Source of the DNA: Caldifarciminota bacterium
GTDB taxonomy: Bacteria > SDB-A
Reading direction: 5' to 3'
DNA: 47,664 nucleotides
Assembly: GCA_016929715.1 (NCBI GenBank)
Contig: JAFGIG010000115.1
Span: forward strand, 1-47,664
Shown here: piece after piece, positions 8,495 through 17,660 of the stretch
Layout: every line of letters begins with the position of its first letter
Position numbering within the stretch: position 1 is the first letter of the stretch
Program-made: the position numbers and the translations under genes
Notes under the pieces: generated by a model
What the model was told of the DNA's origin: nothing
Databases searched by the model: none
What the model saw: only the letters and a program-made list of their open reading frames with translations

Positions 8495-9865
8495 GTGGTT
8501 GATCTTGAAATATTCAGAGAAAAATTCAGAAATTACACTGAATTACGCATACAGGAAAACATGAGCCAAATCATAGTCGTCTTGAACGGAGATTGCTTAA
8601 GTAACGACGAGAAAAGAGAAGGAGGAGTCAGCGCGAGAGTTTTCAAGGATGGACTCTGGGGATTTGCGTCAAGCCCATCTAAAGATTCGGAAAATATTCA
8701 GAAAATTCTCAAAAAAGCCGAAGAAAATGCTGATTTCATTTCCGCGCGACTAAAAAACACGGACAGGATTTTCAGAAAATTCGAGCAGAAAAATTTTAGA
8801 ATTGACCTTACTACAAAAAAACAGAAAATGACGAGAAAACAGAAAATGAATTTTATCAGGGAAATTGATTCATACATATTGAGCAGATATCCCCATTTGA
8901 AAAGCAGACAAATAGTTTATTATCACCTGTTGATGAGGAAAGAACTCATGACTTCTGAAGGCGCGCATGTATATCAGTCCATACCGAGAAGTTTTATTAG
9001 AGTTTCTTTGACTACGGAATCACAGCCAATTAATTTAAGCGAATCATTCGGTGGGCTTGGAGATCTCGAAGACATTTATAACTCCCCGGACGAGCTTTTT
9101 GGACAGATCGACGAACTATACGGCAAGCTTATGAAAAAACGTGACGGAACTATTCCGGACGCAGGGTTCAAGGAAGTAATTCTCGGAGCCGACCTGGCAG
9201 GAATACTCGCTCATGAGGCAATGGGCCACACAACCGAAGCCGATTTTGTCTTCGGCGGCTCAATTGCCGCAGACTTGTTGGAAAAGAAAGTCGCTTCAGA
9301 AAATGTAAATCTCGTGGATTTTGCCAATAAGGCTTTCGGAAAGACCTGCCCTGTCCCCGTTTATTTTGACGACGAAGGAATTGAAGCTAAAGATGCGGTC
9401 ATCATCGAGAGGGGAATACTGAAAAGTTATCTTCACAACCGCAGATCGGCTGAGTTTTTCAAAACGGATCCAACAGGAAACGCAAGGGCATACAATTTCG
9501 ACGACGAACCGCTTATAAGGATGAGAAATACATGCATACTGCCGGGTAAAGACAAATTAGAAGACATGATATCTTCAATTGAAGACGGTTATTATCTTGA
9601 AAACCCGGCTAACGGACAAGCCGACTCGACAAGCGAATTCATGTTCGGCGTGACTTTCGGTTACGAAATAAAAAAAGGAAAATTCACGAAAGCCCTCAAG
9701 GACACGACAATATCAGGAACTGCTATAGACCTTTTAAAAACTGTCACTATGATATCCGACGATTTGAGATGGGAAAGCGGCGGTATGTGCGGGAAAAAAC
9801 AGCCGATGCCGGTTGGGATGGGAGGTCCCGCTATAAAATGTAAAGTGAATATCGGAGGAAACTGA
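8495..9865 (+). CDS. tldD: TldD-like metalloprotease
   Basis: HEAMGHTTEADFV metal-binding motif and TldD/PmbA family body. Likely GTG start at 8495 after AGGGAGGT; the listed ORF begins at 8420. Confidence 0.9.
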   Translation: MVDLEIFREKFRNYTELRIQENMSQIIVVLNGDCLSNDEKREGGVSARVFKDGLWGFASSPSKDSENIQKILKKAEENADFISARLKNTDRIFRKFEQKNFRIDLTTKKQKMTRKQKMNFIREIDSYILSRYPHLKSRQIVYYHLLMRKELMTSEGAHVYQSIPRSFIRVSLTTESQPINLSESFGGLGDLEDIYNSPDELFGQIDELYGKLMKKRDGTIPDAGFKEVILGADLAGILAHEAMGHTTEADFVFGGSIAADLLEKKVASENVNLVDFANKAFGKTCPVPVYFDDEGIEAKDAVIIERGILKSYLHNRRSAEFFKTDPTGNARAYNFDDEPLIRMRNTCILPGKDKLEDMISSIEDGYYLENPANGQADSTSEFMFGVTFGYEIKKGKFTKALKDTTISGTAIDLLKTVTMISDDLRWESGGMCGKKQPMPVGMGGPAIKCKVNIGGN

Positions 9866-9866
9866 A

Positions 9867-11153
9867 ATGGACGAGAAAAAATCACATGAAATATTGGACA
9901 AAATCATAAACAAGGGCGCTCAAAAAAGCTCTCTAGTCGGCTTTCAAAGAGAAATAACAGAGCTCAACGTAGAAAAAGACACCATAAATTTTCTCAGATC
10001 GACAAAAAACAATGAAATAAGGATAGAAGCGTATTGCGACAGAAGAAAAGCCGATTTGACTCTTAACAATTTCAATGACGAAGACATAAAAAAAGCGGCA
10101 GAACAGCTCAATGAAATGTGCGTCTGCTCTCAACCTGACGATGCAAATGATCTTTGCCCTGAAAAGAATTTTGGAGAATTTTTGGGAAATGCCTCTGATC
10201 CCGACCCTGAAAAAATGACTGAATGTTTCTCTGAATTTCTACAAGAGGCGAAAAACAGGTTCCCAGAGGTCATATTTTCCGACACGACATTCGCTCATTA
10301 CAAAAACAAAATAACATACGCAAACTCAAACGGCAGTTATATTGCCGAAGACAGATCTTTCTATAATGCAAATCTTTTTTTCACGTCCAAAAGAGAAAAA
10401 GATGTCTCTTCTTTTAACTATTTATATTTTTATTTGAAGGGCTTAGAAGGAAAAATAATCGAAAAAAGCGGCATAGATATTCTTTTGAAAAATTCAGTCG
10501 AGCATCTTCTGAGCAAACCTTTGAAAGAGAAATTCAGAGGCGACCTTTTAATGACACCTAAAGCCGCTCTGGGAATGTTCGACGATTTTTTCTATCCACT
10601 TTTCGACAACAGGCTTATCGCCGGGACAAGTATTTATCAGGACAAACTCGGAGAACAAATCGCCTCGCCGCAGTTAAGCATAAAAATGATGCCTCTTTCC
10701 GAAAAGTCTGTTTTCAAGGATTATTTCACTTTTGACGGTTTTCTGACGGAGGACATGGATCTTGTCAAAGACGGAATTTTGAAAAATTTTCTTCTTTCCT
10801 ATTACGGTTCGAGAAAAACGGGATTACCGAGGGCGAAAAACCGCAGCGGGAACCACATAGAAATCCAATCCGGAGAAGAAGATTTAGAATCTCTTGTATC
10901 GGGAGTGCAAAAAGGAATACTTCTCGACAGGTTTTCAGGAGGCTCGCCGAGTGTCAGCGGAGATATATCGGGAGTCTGTAAAAACAGCTACTGCATCGAG
11001 AATGGAAAAATAAAATTCCCCGTAAAAGAAGTTATGTTGACCGCCAACACCGCGGAAATGCTGATGAATATCTCGGGAATTTCAAAAGAGACAATAGACT
11101 ACGGCAACTCGAGGGCTCCATACATCCTCGTCAAAGATGTATCCTTCTCATGA
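9867..11153 (+). CDS. tldE: TldE/PmbA-like protein, non-catalytic partner of TldD
   Basis: Directly downstream of tldD. PmbA-type C-terminus 'GNHIEIQSGEEDLESLVSGVQKGILLDRFSGGSPSVSGDISGVCKNSYCIENGKI'. Confidence 0.88.
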   Translation: MDEKKSHEILDKIINKGAQKSSLVGFQREITELNVEKDTINFLRSTKNNEIRIEAYCDRRKADLTLNNFNDEDIKKAAEQLNEMCVCSQPDDANDLCPEKNFGEFLGNASDPDPEKMTECFSEFLQEAKNRFPEVIFSDTTFAHYKNKITYANSNGSYIAEDRSFYNANLFFTSKREKDVSSFNYLYFYLKGLEGKIIEKSGIDILLKNSVEHLLSKPLKEKFRGDLLMTPKAALGMFDDFFYPLFDNRLIAGTSIYQDKLGEQIASPQLSIKMMPLSEKSVFKDYFTFDGFLTEDMDLVKDGILKNFLLSYYGSRKTGLPRAKNRSGNHIEIQSGEEDLESLVSGVQKGILLDRFSGGSPSVSGDISGVCKNSYCIENGKIKFPVKEVMLTANTAEMLMNISGISKETIDYGNSRAPYILVKDVSFS

Positions 11154-11194
11154 TATAGTCAGTCATGTCCTCAGACAAGGCAAGAAAAAAAAGC

Positions 11195-11224
11195 TTGATT
11201 TTTAATTCTATGTTGTTCTATCAT
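11195..11224 (+). promoter_or_regulatory. Candidate sigma70-type promoter for the methionine-operon leader
   Basis: TTGATT (11195-11200), 18-nt spacer, TATCAT (11219-11224). Confidence 0.4.
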
Positions 11225-11250
11225 TCCGAATCTCATTAAAGGAGGACAGG

Positions 11251-11373
11251 ATGATAGACATTTTTAATGCTGAAGCCTGCGGGCTTTCATGCACCGGGAT
11301 AAGTGAACTGACACCCGGCGTCCTTGCATCCGAAAGAATCATGCCCTCTCATTACATGCGAATGCGCGTGTAG
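11251..11373 (+). CDS. Candidate 40-aa leader peptide MIDIFNAEACGLSCTGISELTPGVLASERIMPSHYMRMRV
   Basis: ATG preceded by AAAGGAGGACAGG. TAG at 11371-11373. Three of its four Met codons lie in the last ten codons, and the 3' end overlaps a terminator hairpin. Below the length cut-off of the supplied ORF track. Confidence 0.5.
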   Translation: MIDIFNAEACGLSCTGISELTPGVLASERIMPSHYMRMRV

Positions 11374-11380
11374 TTTTTTT
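11353..11380 (+). terminator. Intrinsic terminator / candidate attenuator overlapping the 3' end of the leader ORF
   Basis: TACATGCG-AATG-CGCGTGTA: 8-bp stem with one U-G pair and a 4-nt loop, followed by G and TTTTTTT. Confidence 0.6.
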
Positions 11381-11448
11381 CCAAAAAAAAAAGAAAACAA
11401 GAAAAAACACAGAACCTGCCGCGGTTTTCCGCGCGTTAAGAGGGCAAT

Positions 11449-12666
11449 ATGAAAAAATCTTTTGAAGAAATCAAAGAAAAAATAAAGGCAGGAAAGGGAG
11501 TTGTCTTAACTGCCGAAGAGTTCAAGGAACTTGCGCGTGAAAAAACGCCCAAAGAACTCGCCGAAAAAGTCGATGTCGTCACAACGGCGACTTTTTCTCC
11601 AATGTGTTCAAGCGGGGCGTTTTTGAATTTCAAAAATTGCCGTCCGCCGATACGAATGGAAGAAATTTACTTAAACGGCGTGCGTGCCCATGCCGGTATT
11701 GCCGCGGCGGACGCTTATGTCGGAGCCACACAGATTTCAGAGGAAAATCCCGAATACGGGGGTGCAAATGTCATACACTCGCTTGTCAAAGGAGAAAAAA
11801 TCCTTCTTGAGGCGAAAGCCAAGGGCACCGACTGCTATCCGAAAAAAAATCTTAAAGTTTTAGTCGATAAATCAGGCATAAATGAGGCTTTTCTGTTCAA
11901 CCCGAGAAACGCCTATCAAAACTATGCCGCTGCCGTGAATACATCCGAAAAAGATCTTCAGACGTATATGGGAATCCTCGTCAGAAACTGCGGAAATATT
12001 AATTTCTGCACGGCAGGAGAAATCAGCCCTTTGATAAACGATCCTTTTCTTGAAGCGATAGGAATTGGAACTAAGATATTTCTCTGCGGCGCCCAAGGTT
12101 TTGTGTGCTGGAACGGCACTCAGCATGATACTTGCCCCAAAAGAAACAATCGCGGGATCCCTCTTAAAAATGCAGCTTCAATTTCAGTCATAGGAGATTT
12201 GAAAAAAATGGATAGAAACTTTATCTCGCCTGTATATTTTAAGGGTTATGGTTTGAGCCTGTATGTCGGAATAGGAATCCCCATTCCAATAATTGACGAA
12301 AATGCGGCGTTTTACGCCGCGGTCAGAAACTCGGAAATTGACGTCCCTCTCGTTGATTTTTCTTCTGAAGAAAAGAAGGTTCTTAAATATTTCAAATATG
12401 AAGAGCTTTTATCGGGCAAAGCCGAGATAAAAGGAAAAAAAGTGAAGACAAACCTTATATCCGGACTGAGAAAGTCAAAAAAAATCTCCTGCTTGCTCAA
12501 AATGAATATACTTTCCGGCGATTTCATTATAACAGAATTATCCTCCCGTCTTCCGGAAGCGGGCAAGACTAAATCTCTTGTTTTGAAATCTGATAAAAGA
12601 AAGGTCAAAAAGAGCGAGAGAAAGGTTTTGCCGTCAAGAAAAATGGAGGAGTCATGTCCGGTTTAA
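11449..12666 (+). CDS. COG1900/DUF39 homocysteine biosynthesis protein (L-aspartate semialdehyde sulfurtransferase family)
   Basis: DUF39-type sequence (SSGAFLNFKNCRPPIRMEEIYLNGVRAHAGIAAADAYVGATQ; NCGNINFCTAGEISPLINDPFL). No obvious CBS or ferredoxin domain. Confidence 0.85.
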   Translation: MKKSFEEIKEKIKAGKGVVLTAEEFKELAREKTPKELAEKVDVVTTATFSPMCSSGAFLNFKNCRPPIRMEEIYLNGVRAHAGIAAADAYVGATQISEENPEYGGANVIHSLVKGEKILLEAKAKGTDCYPKKNLKVLVDKSGINEAFLFNPRNAYQNYAAAVNTSEKDLQTYMGILVRNCGNINFCTAGEISPLINDPFLEAIGIGTKIFLCGAQGFVCWNGTQHDTCPKRNNRGIPLKNAASISVIGDLKKMDRNFISPVYFKGYGLSLYVGIGIPIPIIDENAAFYAAVRNSEIDVPLVDFSSEEKKVLKYFKYEELLSGKAEIKGKKVKTNLISGLRKSKKISCLLKMNILSGDFIITELSSRLPEAGKTKSLVLKSDKRKVKKSERKVLPSRKMEESCPV

Positions 12667-13403
12667 GATCATACAGAAACAAGACGATGGGAGAGGGGTT
12701 CTGGGTTTTCGAGGCAGGCTTTAAGGACACGGATCTTCAAATAGGCATAAATCCTAAATATTACGACTCTTCAATGCCTGAAAGAATTATAGGTAGAATA
12801 ATTCAAATGAGAATGATTTTTGAAAATCATATATCTTCTTGTCCTCAGTTCTTAAGTTCAATGACAGGAATAGACGCCCCTGAATTTGCAGAAGGCAATA
12901 TCCAAAAACTCTATCTGCTTTCTAAAATTGTAAATGTAGGCCCGATGGCAGGAATTGCCGGATTTTTCGCACAAGAGATAGGCAATTTTATCCAAAGTGA
13001 ATTTTCTGCCGAGGAATTTATCGTCGAAAACGGGGGAGATGTTTTCCTTAAAACAAAATCCAGAATAAACGTGCTTATTGAAACCGGCAATGAATACTTC
13101 GAAAAGGGAATAATCTTGTGTGTTGAACCGTTTCTCACCCCCTGCGGCATCTGCACGTCTTCGGGGAAATTCGGGCATTCGCTAAATCTGGGAAGATCAG
13201 ATTCTTTCACCGTTGTCTGCCAAGACCCTGTTCTTGCCGATATGTTTGCAACTTCGCTCAGCGATGTAATCAAATCGTCGGATGACCTTGAAACAGCACT
13301 CGGGTTTGCAGAAAAAGAGAAGAACATTTTATTCGCTCTCGGGGTATGCGATGGAAAAATCTGTTTGAAGCCCTGCAGCGGGGTAAAAATCTCTCTTTCA
13401 TGA
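12654..13403 (+). CDS. COG2122 / UPF0280 (ApbE-like) protein, probable homocysteine-pathway partner
   Basis: Overlaps the COG1900 ORF by 13 nt. UPF0280-like GPMAGIAGFFAQEIG...VENGGDVFLKT; CGICTSSGKFGHSLNLGRSD. Confidence 0.82.
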   Translation: MSGLRSYRNKTMGEGFWVFEAGFKDTDLQIGINPKYYDSSMPERIIGRIIQMRMIFENHISSCPQFLSSMTGIDAPEFAEGNIQKLYLLSKIVNVGPMAGIAGFFAQEIGNFIQSEFSAEEFIVENGGDVFLKTKSRINVLIETGNEYFEKGIILCVEPFLTPCGICTSSGKFGHSLNLGRSDSFTVVCQDPVLADMFATSLSDVIKSSDDLETALGFAEKEKNILFALGVCDGKICLKPCSGVKISLS

Positions 13404-13412
13404 GGAGAAAAA

Positions 13413-14378
13413 ATGAAAATAACTGAAATAATCCAAAAAAGAGAAAAAACTCTTCTTTCCTTTGAAGTTATCCCTCCCGAAAGAGGAGCGTCTCCGGAAA
13501 GTATTTTCAAGACTATAGACAGAATAATTTGTCATGGACCGAAGTTTATAAGCGTGACAAACAAATGCTGCTCTATTGATTATACTGTCAAAGAAGGAAA
13601 AGTTTATGCAATTTGCAACAATAAAAAACCGGGAACAATAGGTCTGTCTGCCGCCATAAGAAAAGAGTTCGGCGTGGAGACAGTTCCGCATATTATATGC
13701 GCGGGTATGGACCGTTTCAAGACAGAAAATTTACTAATTGATCTGCATTTTTTAGGATTCGAAAATCTTTTCGCTGTCAGAGGCGACCCCATGGATTTGC
13801 GTGCCGGTTTCAAACCTGAAAAAGAGGGTCATATGTTCGCCAGCGAATTGATAAGCCAGATTACGGGTCTTAATCATGGTAAATACACTGAAAAAACATT
13901 TTCGGGAAGAACAGAAGCTACTAATTTCTGTGTCGGCGCGGCTGTTTATCCTGAAAGGCACAATGAATCGCTAAATGATGAGGAAGATATGAAGAATTTC
14001 TCGAGGAAATTTGAATCCGGAGCTTCGTTTGCCATAACTCAGGCTTTTTACGGATTCAATATGTTTAGAAAATTTATAGAAAAAGTCCGCAAATCGGGAA
14101 TAAGCATCCCTGTAATACCGGGATTGAAACCAATTCTTGAAGCCGGCCGGCTCGGAGCGGTTCCGAGAATTTTTTCAGCCACCGTTCCTCCTGAGCTTGT
14201 GAAAAATTTAACAGAAGCAAAAACCCCCGAAAAAGAAAAAGAGGCGGGAATAAAATACATGTCGAGGCTTCTTGAAAAACTGTTGGACTTTGATGTTCCT
14301 TGCGTTCATCTTTTTACAATGGGAAACGCAAAATCAGTCAACTGTATTCTCGAAAACTTTCGCGGTTGTTTTACCTGA
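13413..14378 (+). CDS. metF: Methylenetetrahydrofolate reductase
   Basis: SFEVIPPERG, FGVETVPHIICAGMDRF, LFAVRGDP, ITQAFYGFNMFRKF, IPVIPGLKPI. Confidence 0.92.
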   Translation: MKITEIIQKREKTLLSFEVIPPERGASPESIFKTIDRIICHGPKFISVTNKCCSIDYTVKEGKVYAICNNKKPGTIGLSAAIRKEFGVETVPHIICAGMDRFKTENLLIDLHFLGFENLFAVRGDPMDLRAGFKPEKEGHMFASELISQITGLNHGKYTEKTFSGRTEATNFCVGAAVYPERHNESLNDEEDMKNFSRKFESGASFAITQAFYGFNMFRKFIEKVRKSGISIPVIPGLKPILEAGRLGAVPRIFSATVPPELVKNLTEAKTPEKEKEAGIKYMSRLLEKLLDFDVPCVHLFTMGNAKSVNCILENFRGCFT

Positions 14379-14392
14379 ACTTGGAGTGAACC

Positions 14393-16888
14393 ATGAGAGA
14401 GATAACTGATGTTTTAATAAATGATGGACATGTGATTTTTGACGGAGGCATGGGGACCGCCATAGAGATTTCGATAAAAAACAGCGGGGCTGAAAGCGTC
14501 AACGAAAAGCTGAACCTGACTCATCCTGCTGTCATTGAGGAGATTCACCGGGGTTTTTTAGAAGCGGGTTGCGACATTATAGAGACAAATACGTTCGGCG
14601 GCGACTATCTGACGCTAGAAGACAAAGGTCTCGGACAGTTATGCCATGAGATAAATGCGCAAGGAGCTCTAATAGCAAAAAAAGCCGCCGGAGAATATTC
14701 TAAATACGGAAAAAAAAGATACGTGTGCGGGTCTGTGGGGCCTGGAAGAAAGTATCCGGTTTTGGGAGATGGTTCTTTTGACGAACTGGAAAAATCATAT
14801 AATAAACAAATAGAAGGGCTTCTTTCAGGCGGGGTTGACATGCTGGGAATAGAAACTTGCCAGGATCCTCTCCAGATAAAAGCTGTCCTTTCTGCATGTG
14901 ACGCAATATTCAGAGAAAAAAAGATTAAAGTCCCGATAATTGTTTTAATAAGCCCTGGGGTAAACTGCAGAACCGCGGCAGGCATGTCTTGCGAGTCTTT
15001 TTTGGGGACATTTCAGTCGTATCCTCTCTTCGCCGTAGGATTAAACTGCGGGTTCGGGCCCCTGCAGTCGGAAAAACCTCTCGAAGAAATGTGCGGAAAA
15101 TCTCATTTTGAAATTGTCTATATGCCAAACGCAGGATTGCCGCGCATAGATGGCTTGAAAGTAATCTATGACTGCGGACCTGAGGAATTTGCGGATGTCG
15201 TCTTTAGGCAATCGGTTAAATTCGGTTTGAGAATCGTAGGCGGATGCTGCGGGACTACTTTCAGGCATATAGAAGAACTCAGAAAGCGTTTCGAAGGAGT
15301 GAAAATCCCCGCTCGAAAAATAGACTTATCCCATTCTCTCTCTTCCCTGTATTCCGCTTATAGAAAAAAAGATCTTCCAAAACCTTTTATGATAAGCGAA
15401 AAGACGAGCGTGTCCGGAAGCAAAAAGTTCAAAAAAGCTGTTGAGGAAAGGAATTTTCCGGCTATTAGAGAAATTGCCGTTGGCGAAGAAACGAAAGGCG
15501 CCCACTGCATTGACATCTGTCTTGCCTGTCCGGGAAGAAACGAAATTGAAGATTACGATGCAATAACAGCTTTTCTTTCCGGTATTATGAAAGTTCCCGT
15601 TTGCGCTGATACGTTCTGCGAAAAATCATTGGAAGTTTTTCTGAAAAAATATCCAGGAAAGCCGCTTGTCAATTCAGCTAATATCGGAGACAGAGAAAAA
15701 TCAGATAAAATATTTGAACTCGTAAAAATATTTGGAGCCTCGGTCGTGTGCATTCTCGCTGATGAGAAGGGATACGCTGTCGGTATAGAGAGAAAAATTC
15801 AAACGGCTGAAAAAATATATAGTTCCGCCGTTGGAGTTCACGGTGTTCTTCCACAAGATATCTTTTTCGACCCACTTACATTTTCACTCGCTTCAGGAGA
15901 TCCGGTCACCGCCGCGAGCCTTAAAGCTACAATAGATTCGATAGGAATTCTTAAAGAAAAATTTCCAAAATCCGGCGTAATACTGGGAGTAAGCAACGTT
16001 TCATTCGGTTTCGGCAGAGGGCAAAGAAGAATCCTGAATTCAGTTTATTTTCATCTTGCGGTCAAGTCTGGTCTGGACGCCGCAATAACTGATATAGACT
16101 CTATACTGCCCCTTTCACAGATCCCCGCGAAAATAGTAAAAAGCGCCGAAAAGCTGATACTCTCAGATCCTGAGGATTACATCCAAAACTTGAGGATGTT
16201 TTTAGGCGAAAAAATCGGCGGGGAAGCGAATATTTCCGCTTCAAAGTGTTTTTTGACCGATAGAGAAAAGCTGTTCTCGTCTGTGATATACGGAGAGGAC
16301 AAAGACCTGGATGAAATTATTGGAAGGCTTCTTCTGAAGATGCCGGCTGATAAAATTCTGAAAGAAATACTGCTGCCTTCAATGAAGAAAGTGGGTGAAA
16401 TGTTCGAAAAAGGCGAGACTTTGCTTCCGTTTGTCATGTTTTCGTCCGGGGTCATGAATAAGTCTCTTGAAATACTTGCGCCTCAATCCAAATCAAAAAC
16501 AGGGAATCGAAAAAGAAAAATACTCCTTGCAACTGTGAAAGGCGATATCCATGACATAGGAAAAAATATTGTAAAAATAATAATGGAAAACAGCGGTATC
16601 GAAGTTGTCGATCTGGGAGTTGACAAAACCGACGAAGAAATCGCTTCTGCCGTCAGAAAACACTGTCCCGACTGCGTGGGTTTAAGCGGCCTTCTTGTTT
16701 ATTCGGCTCTATACATAAAAAAAGTCGCCGAGAAATTCGTCGCAGAAGGGATTAGTGTTCCTATAATCTGCGGCGGAGCAGCGCTTTGCGAGCAATATGC
16801 CGCAGAATTGAGGAAGTCTCTTAAAAAAAATATATTCTTCGCCGGGGACGCTTTTGCCGCTATGAAGATTATGGAAAGTGAATTATAA
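14393..16888 (+). CDS. metH: Cobalamin-dependent methionine synthase lacking the C-terminal reactivation domain
   Basis: DGGMGTAIE start. Zn-site motifs GLNCGFGP and VGGCCGTT. Pterin-binding region. Cobalamin motif KGDIHDIGKNIV. Ends after the B12 domain. Confidence 0.93.
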   Translation: MREITDVLINDGHVIFDGGMGTAIEISIKNSGAESVNEKLNLTHPAVIEEIHRGFLEAGCDIIETNTFGGDYLTLEDKGLGQLCHEINAQGALIAKKAAGEYSKYGKKRYVCGSVGPGRKYPVLGDGSFDELEKSYNKQIEGLLSGGVDMLGIETCQDPLQIKAVLSACDAIFREKKIKVPIIVLISPGVNCRTAAGMSCESFLGTFQSYPLFAVGLNCGFGPLQSEKPLEEMCGKSHFEIVYMPNAGLPRIDGLKVIYDCGPEEFADVVFRQSVKFGLRIVGGCCGTTFRHIEELRKRFEGVKIPARKIDLSHSLSSLYSAYRKKDLPKPFMISEKTSVSGSKKFKKAVEERNFPAIREIAVGEETKGAHCIDICLACPGRNEIEDYDAITAFLSGIMKVPVCADTFCEKSLEVFLKKYPGKPLVNSANIGDREKSDKIFELVKIFGASVVCILADEKGYAVGIERKIQTAEKIYSSAVGVHGVLPQDIFFDPLTFSLASGDPVTAASLKATIDSIGILKEKFPKSGVILGVSNVSFGFGRGQRRILNSVYFHLAVKSGLDAAITDIDSILPLSQIPAKIVKSAEKLILSDPEDYIQNLRMFLGEKIGGEANISASKCFLTDREKLFSSVIYGEDKDLDEIIGRLLLKMPADKILKEILLPSMKKVGEMFEKGETLLPFVMFSSGVMNKSLEILAPQSKSKTGNRKRKILLATVKGDIHDIGKNIVKIIMENSGIEVVDLGVDKTDEEIASAVRKHCPDCVGLSGLLVYSALYIKKVAEKFVAEGISVPIICGGAALCEQYAAELRKSLKKNIFFAGDAFAAMKIMESEL

Positions 16889-17594
16889 AAAATATATGGA
16901 AAAGGCAAAATCTTTGACTACTGTCCTCAAAGACATACCCCTGTCAGAAGTTCTCGTTTATATCGACAGGAGAACTCTTTTCAACGCCAGATGGAATCTT
17001 AAAGACGGTGTCCTGGCAAAAACATTCAATTTTGATCCTGAAGAAAAACTCAAAGAGATAGTGCGAATAGTTGAAGAGAAAAAAATTCCGCACCTGAGCC
17101 TTTCTTTCAGTGTTTTCAGGTTTATAAAAAAAAACAACCGAGTTGAAGTCGAAAAAGACGGCGGCGGAAAAACCTTTTCCGTTTTTTGTTTTCCTGAAAA
17201 AATTTCACCCGAAGACAGAGACGTCAGTTATTTTTTCAGGAAAAAAGAGAATGTTGAAAGAGGCGCTCTTTTTGCTGTGACTGCGGGAGGCGGTTTCAAT
17301 AAAGAGCTGAGAAGCCTTTTAGACAGAAAAAGATACGGGGATTATTTTTTACTAAACGGCTTTGCTTGCGAAATTACTGAAGCGGCGGCGAAATTCGTAA
17401 ACAAAAAAATCCAAATGTCAGCCGGTGTTCTAAAAAGCAGGCGATACGGCTTCGGCTATCCAGGATGCCCGGATATTTCTCAGCACAATAAAATACTCGG
17501 ACCCCTGAACGCGCACGCTTTGGGCATCAGATTGACCGAGAGTTTCCAGATAGTCCCGGAATTCAGCACATGCGGGTTTATAGTCTTCGACTGA
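16878..17594 (+). CDS. Stand-alone MetH activation (AdoMet-binding) domain protein
   Basis: RYGFGYPGCPD...LGIRLTESFQIVPEFSTCGFIV resembles the MetH reactivation-domain signature. Overlaps metH by 11 nt. Confidence 0.85.
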   Translation: MNYKKYMEKAKSLTTVLKDIPLSEVLVYIDRRTLFNARWNLKDGVLAKTFNFDPEEKLKEIVRIVEEKKIPHLSLSFSVFRFIKKNNRVEVEKDGGGKTFSVFCFPEKISPEDRDVSYFFRKKENVERGALFAVTAGGGFNKELRSLLDRKRYGDYFLLNGFACEITEAAAKFVNKKIQMSAGVLKSRRYGFGYPGCPDISQHNKILGPLNAHALGIRLTESFQIVPEFSTCGFIVFD

Positions 17595-17660
17595 TTAGAA
17601 ATATTACTGTCTGATCAAAAACTCTTTTTCAAAACGGCGCTTACCGAACGAGAAAAACTG

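Noticed and set aside
8495-11373. RiPP biosynthetic cluster centred on tldD/tldE
   Set aside because: Only the protease pair and one sORF are present; no modification enzyme, exporter or immunity gene recognised. Kept only as a low-interest alternative.
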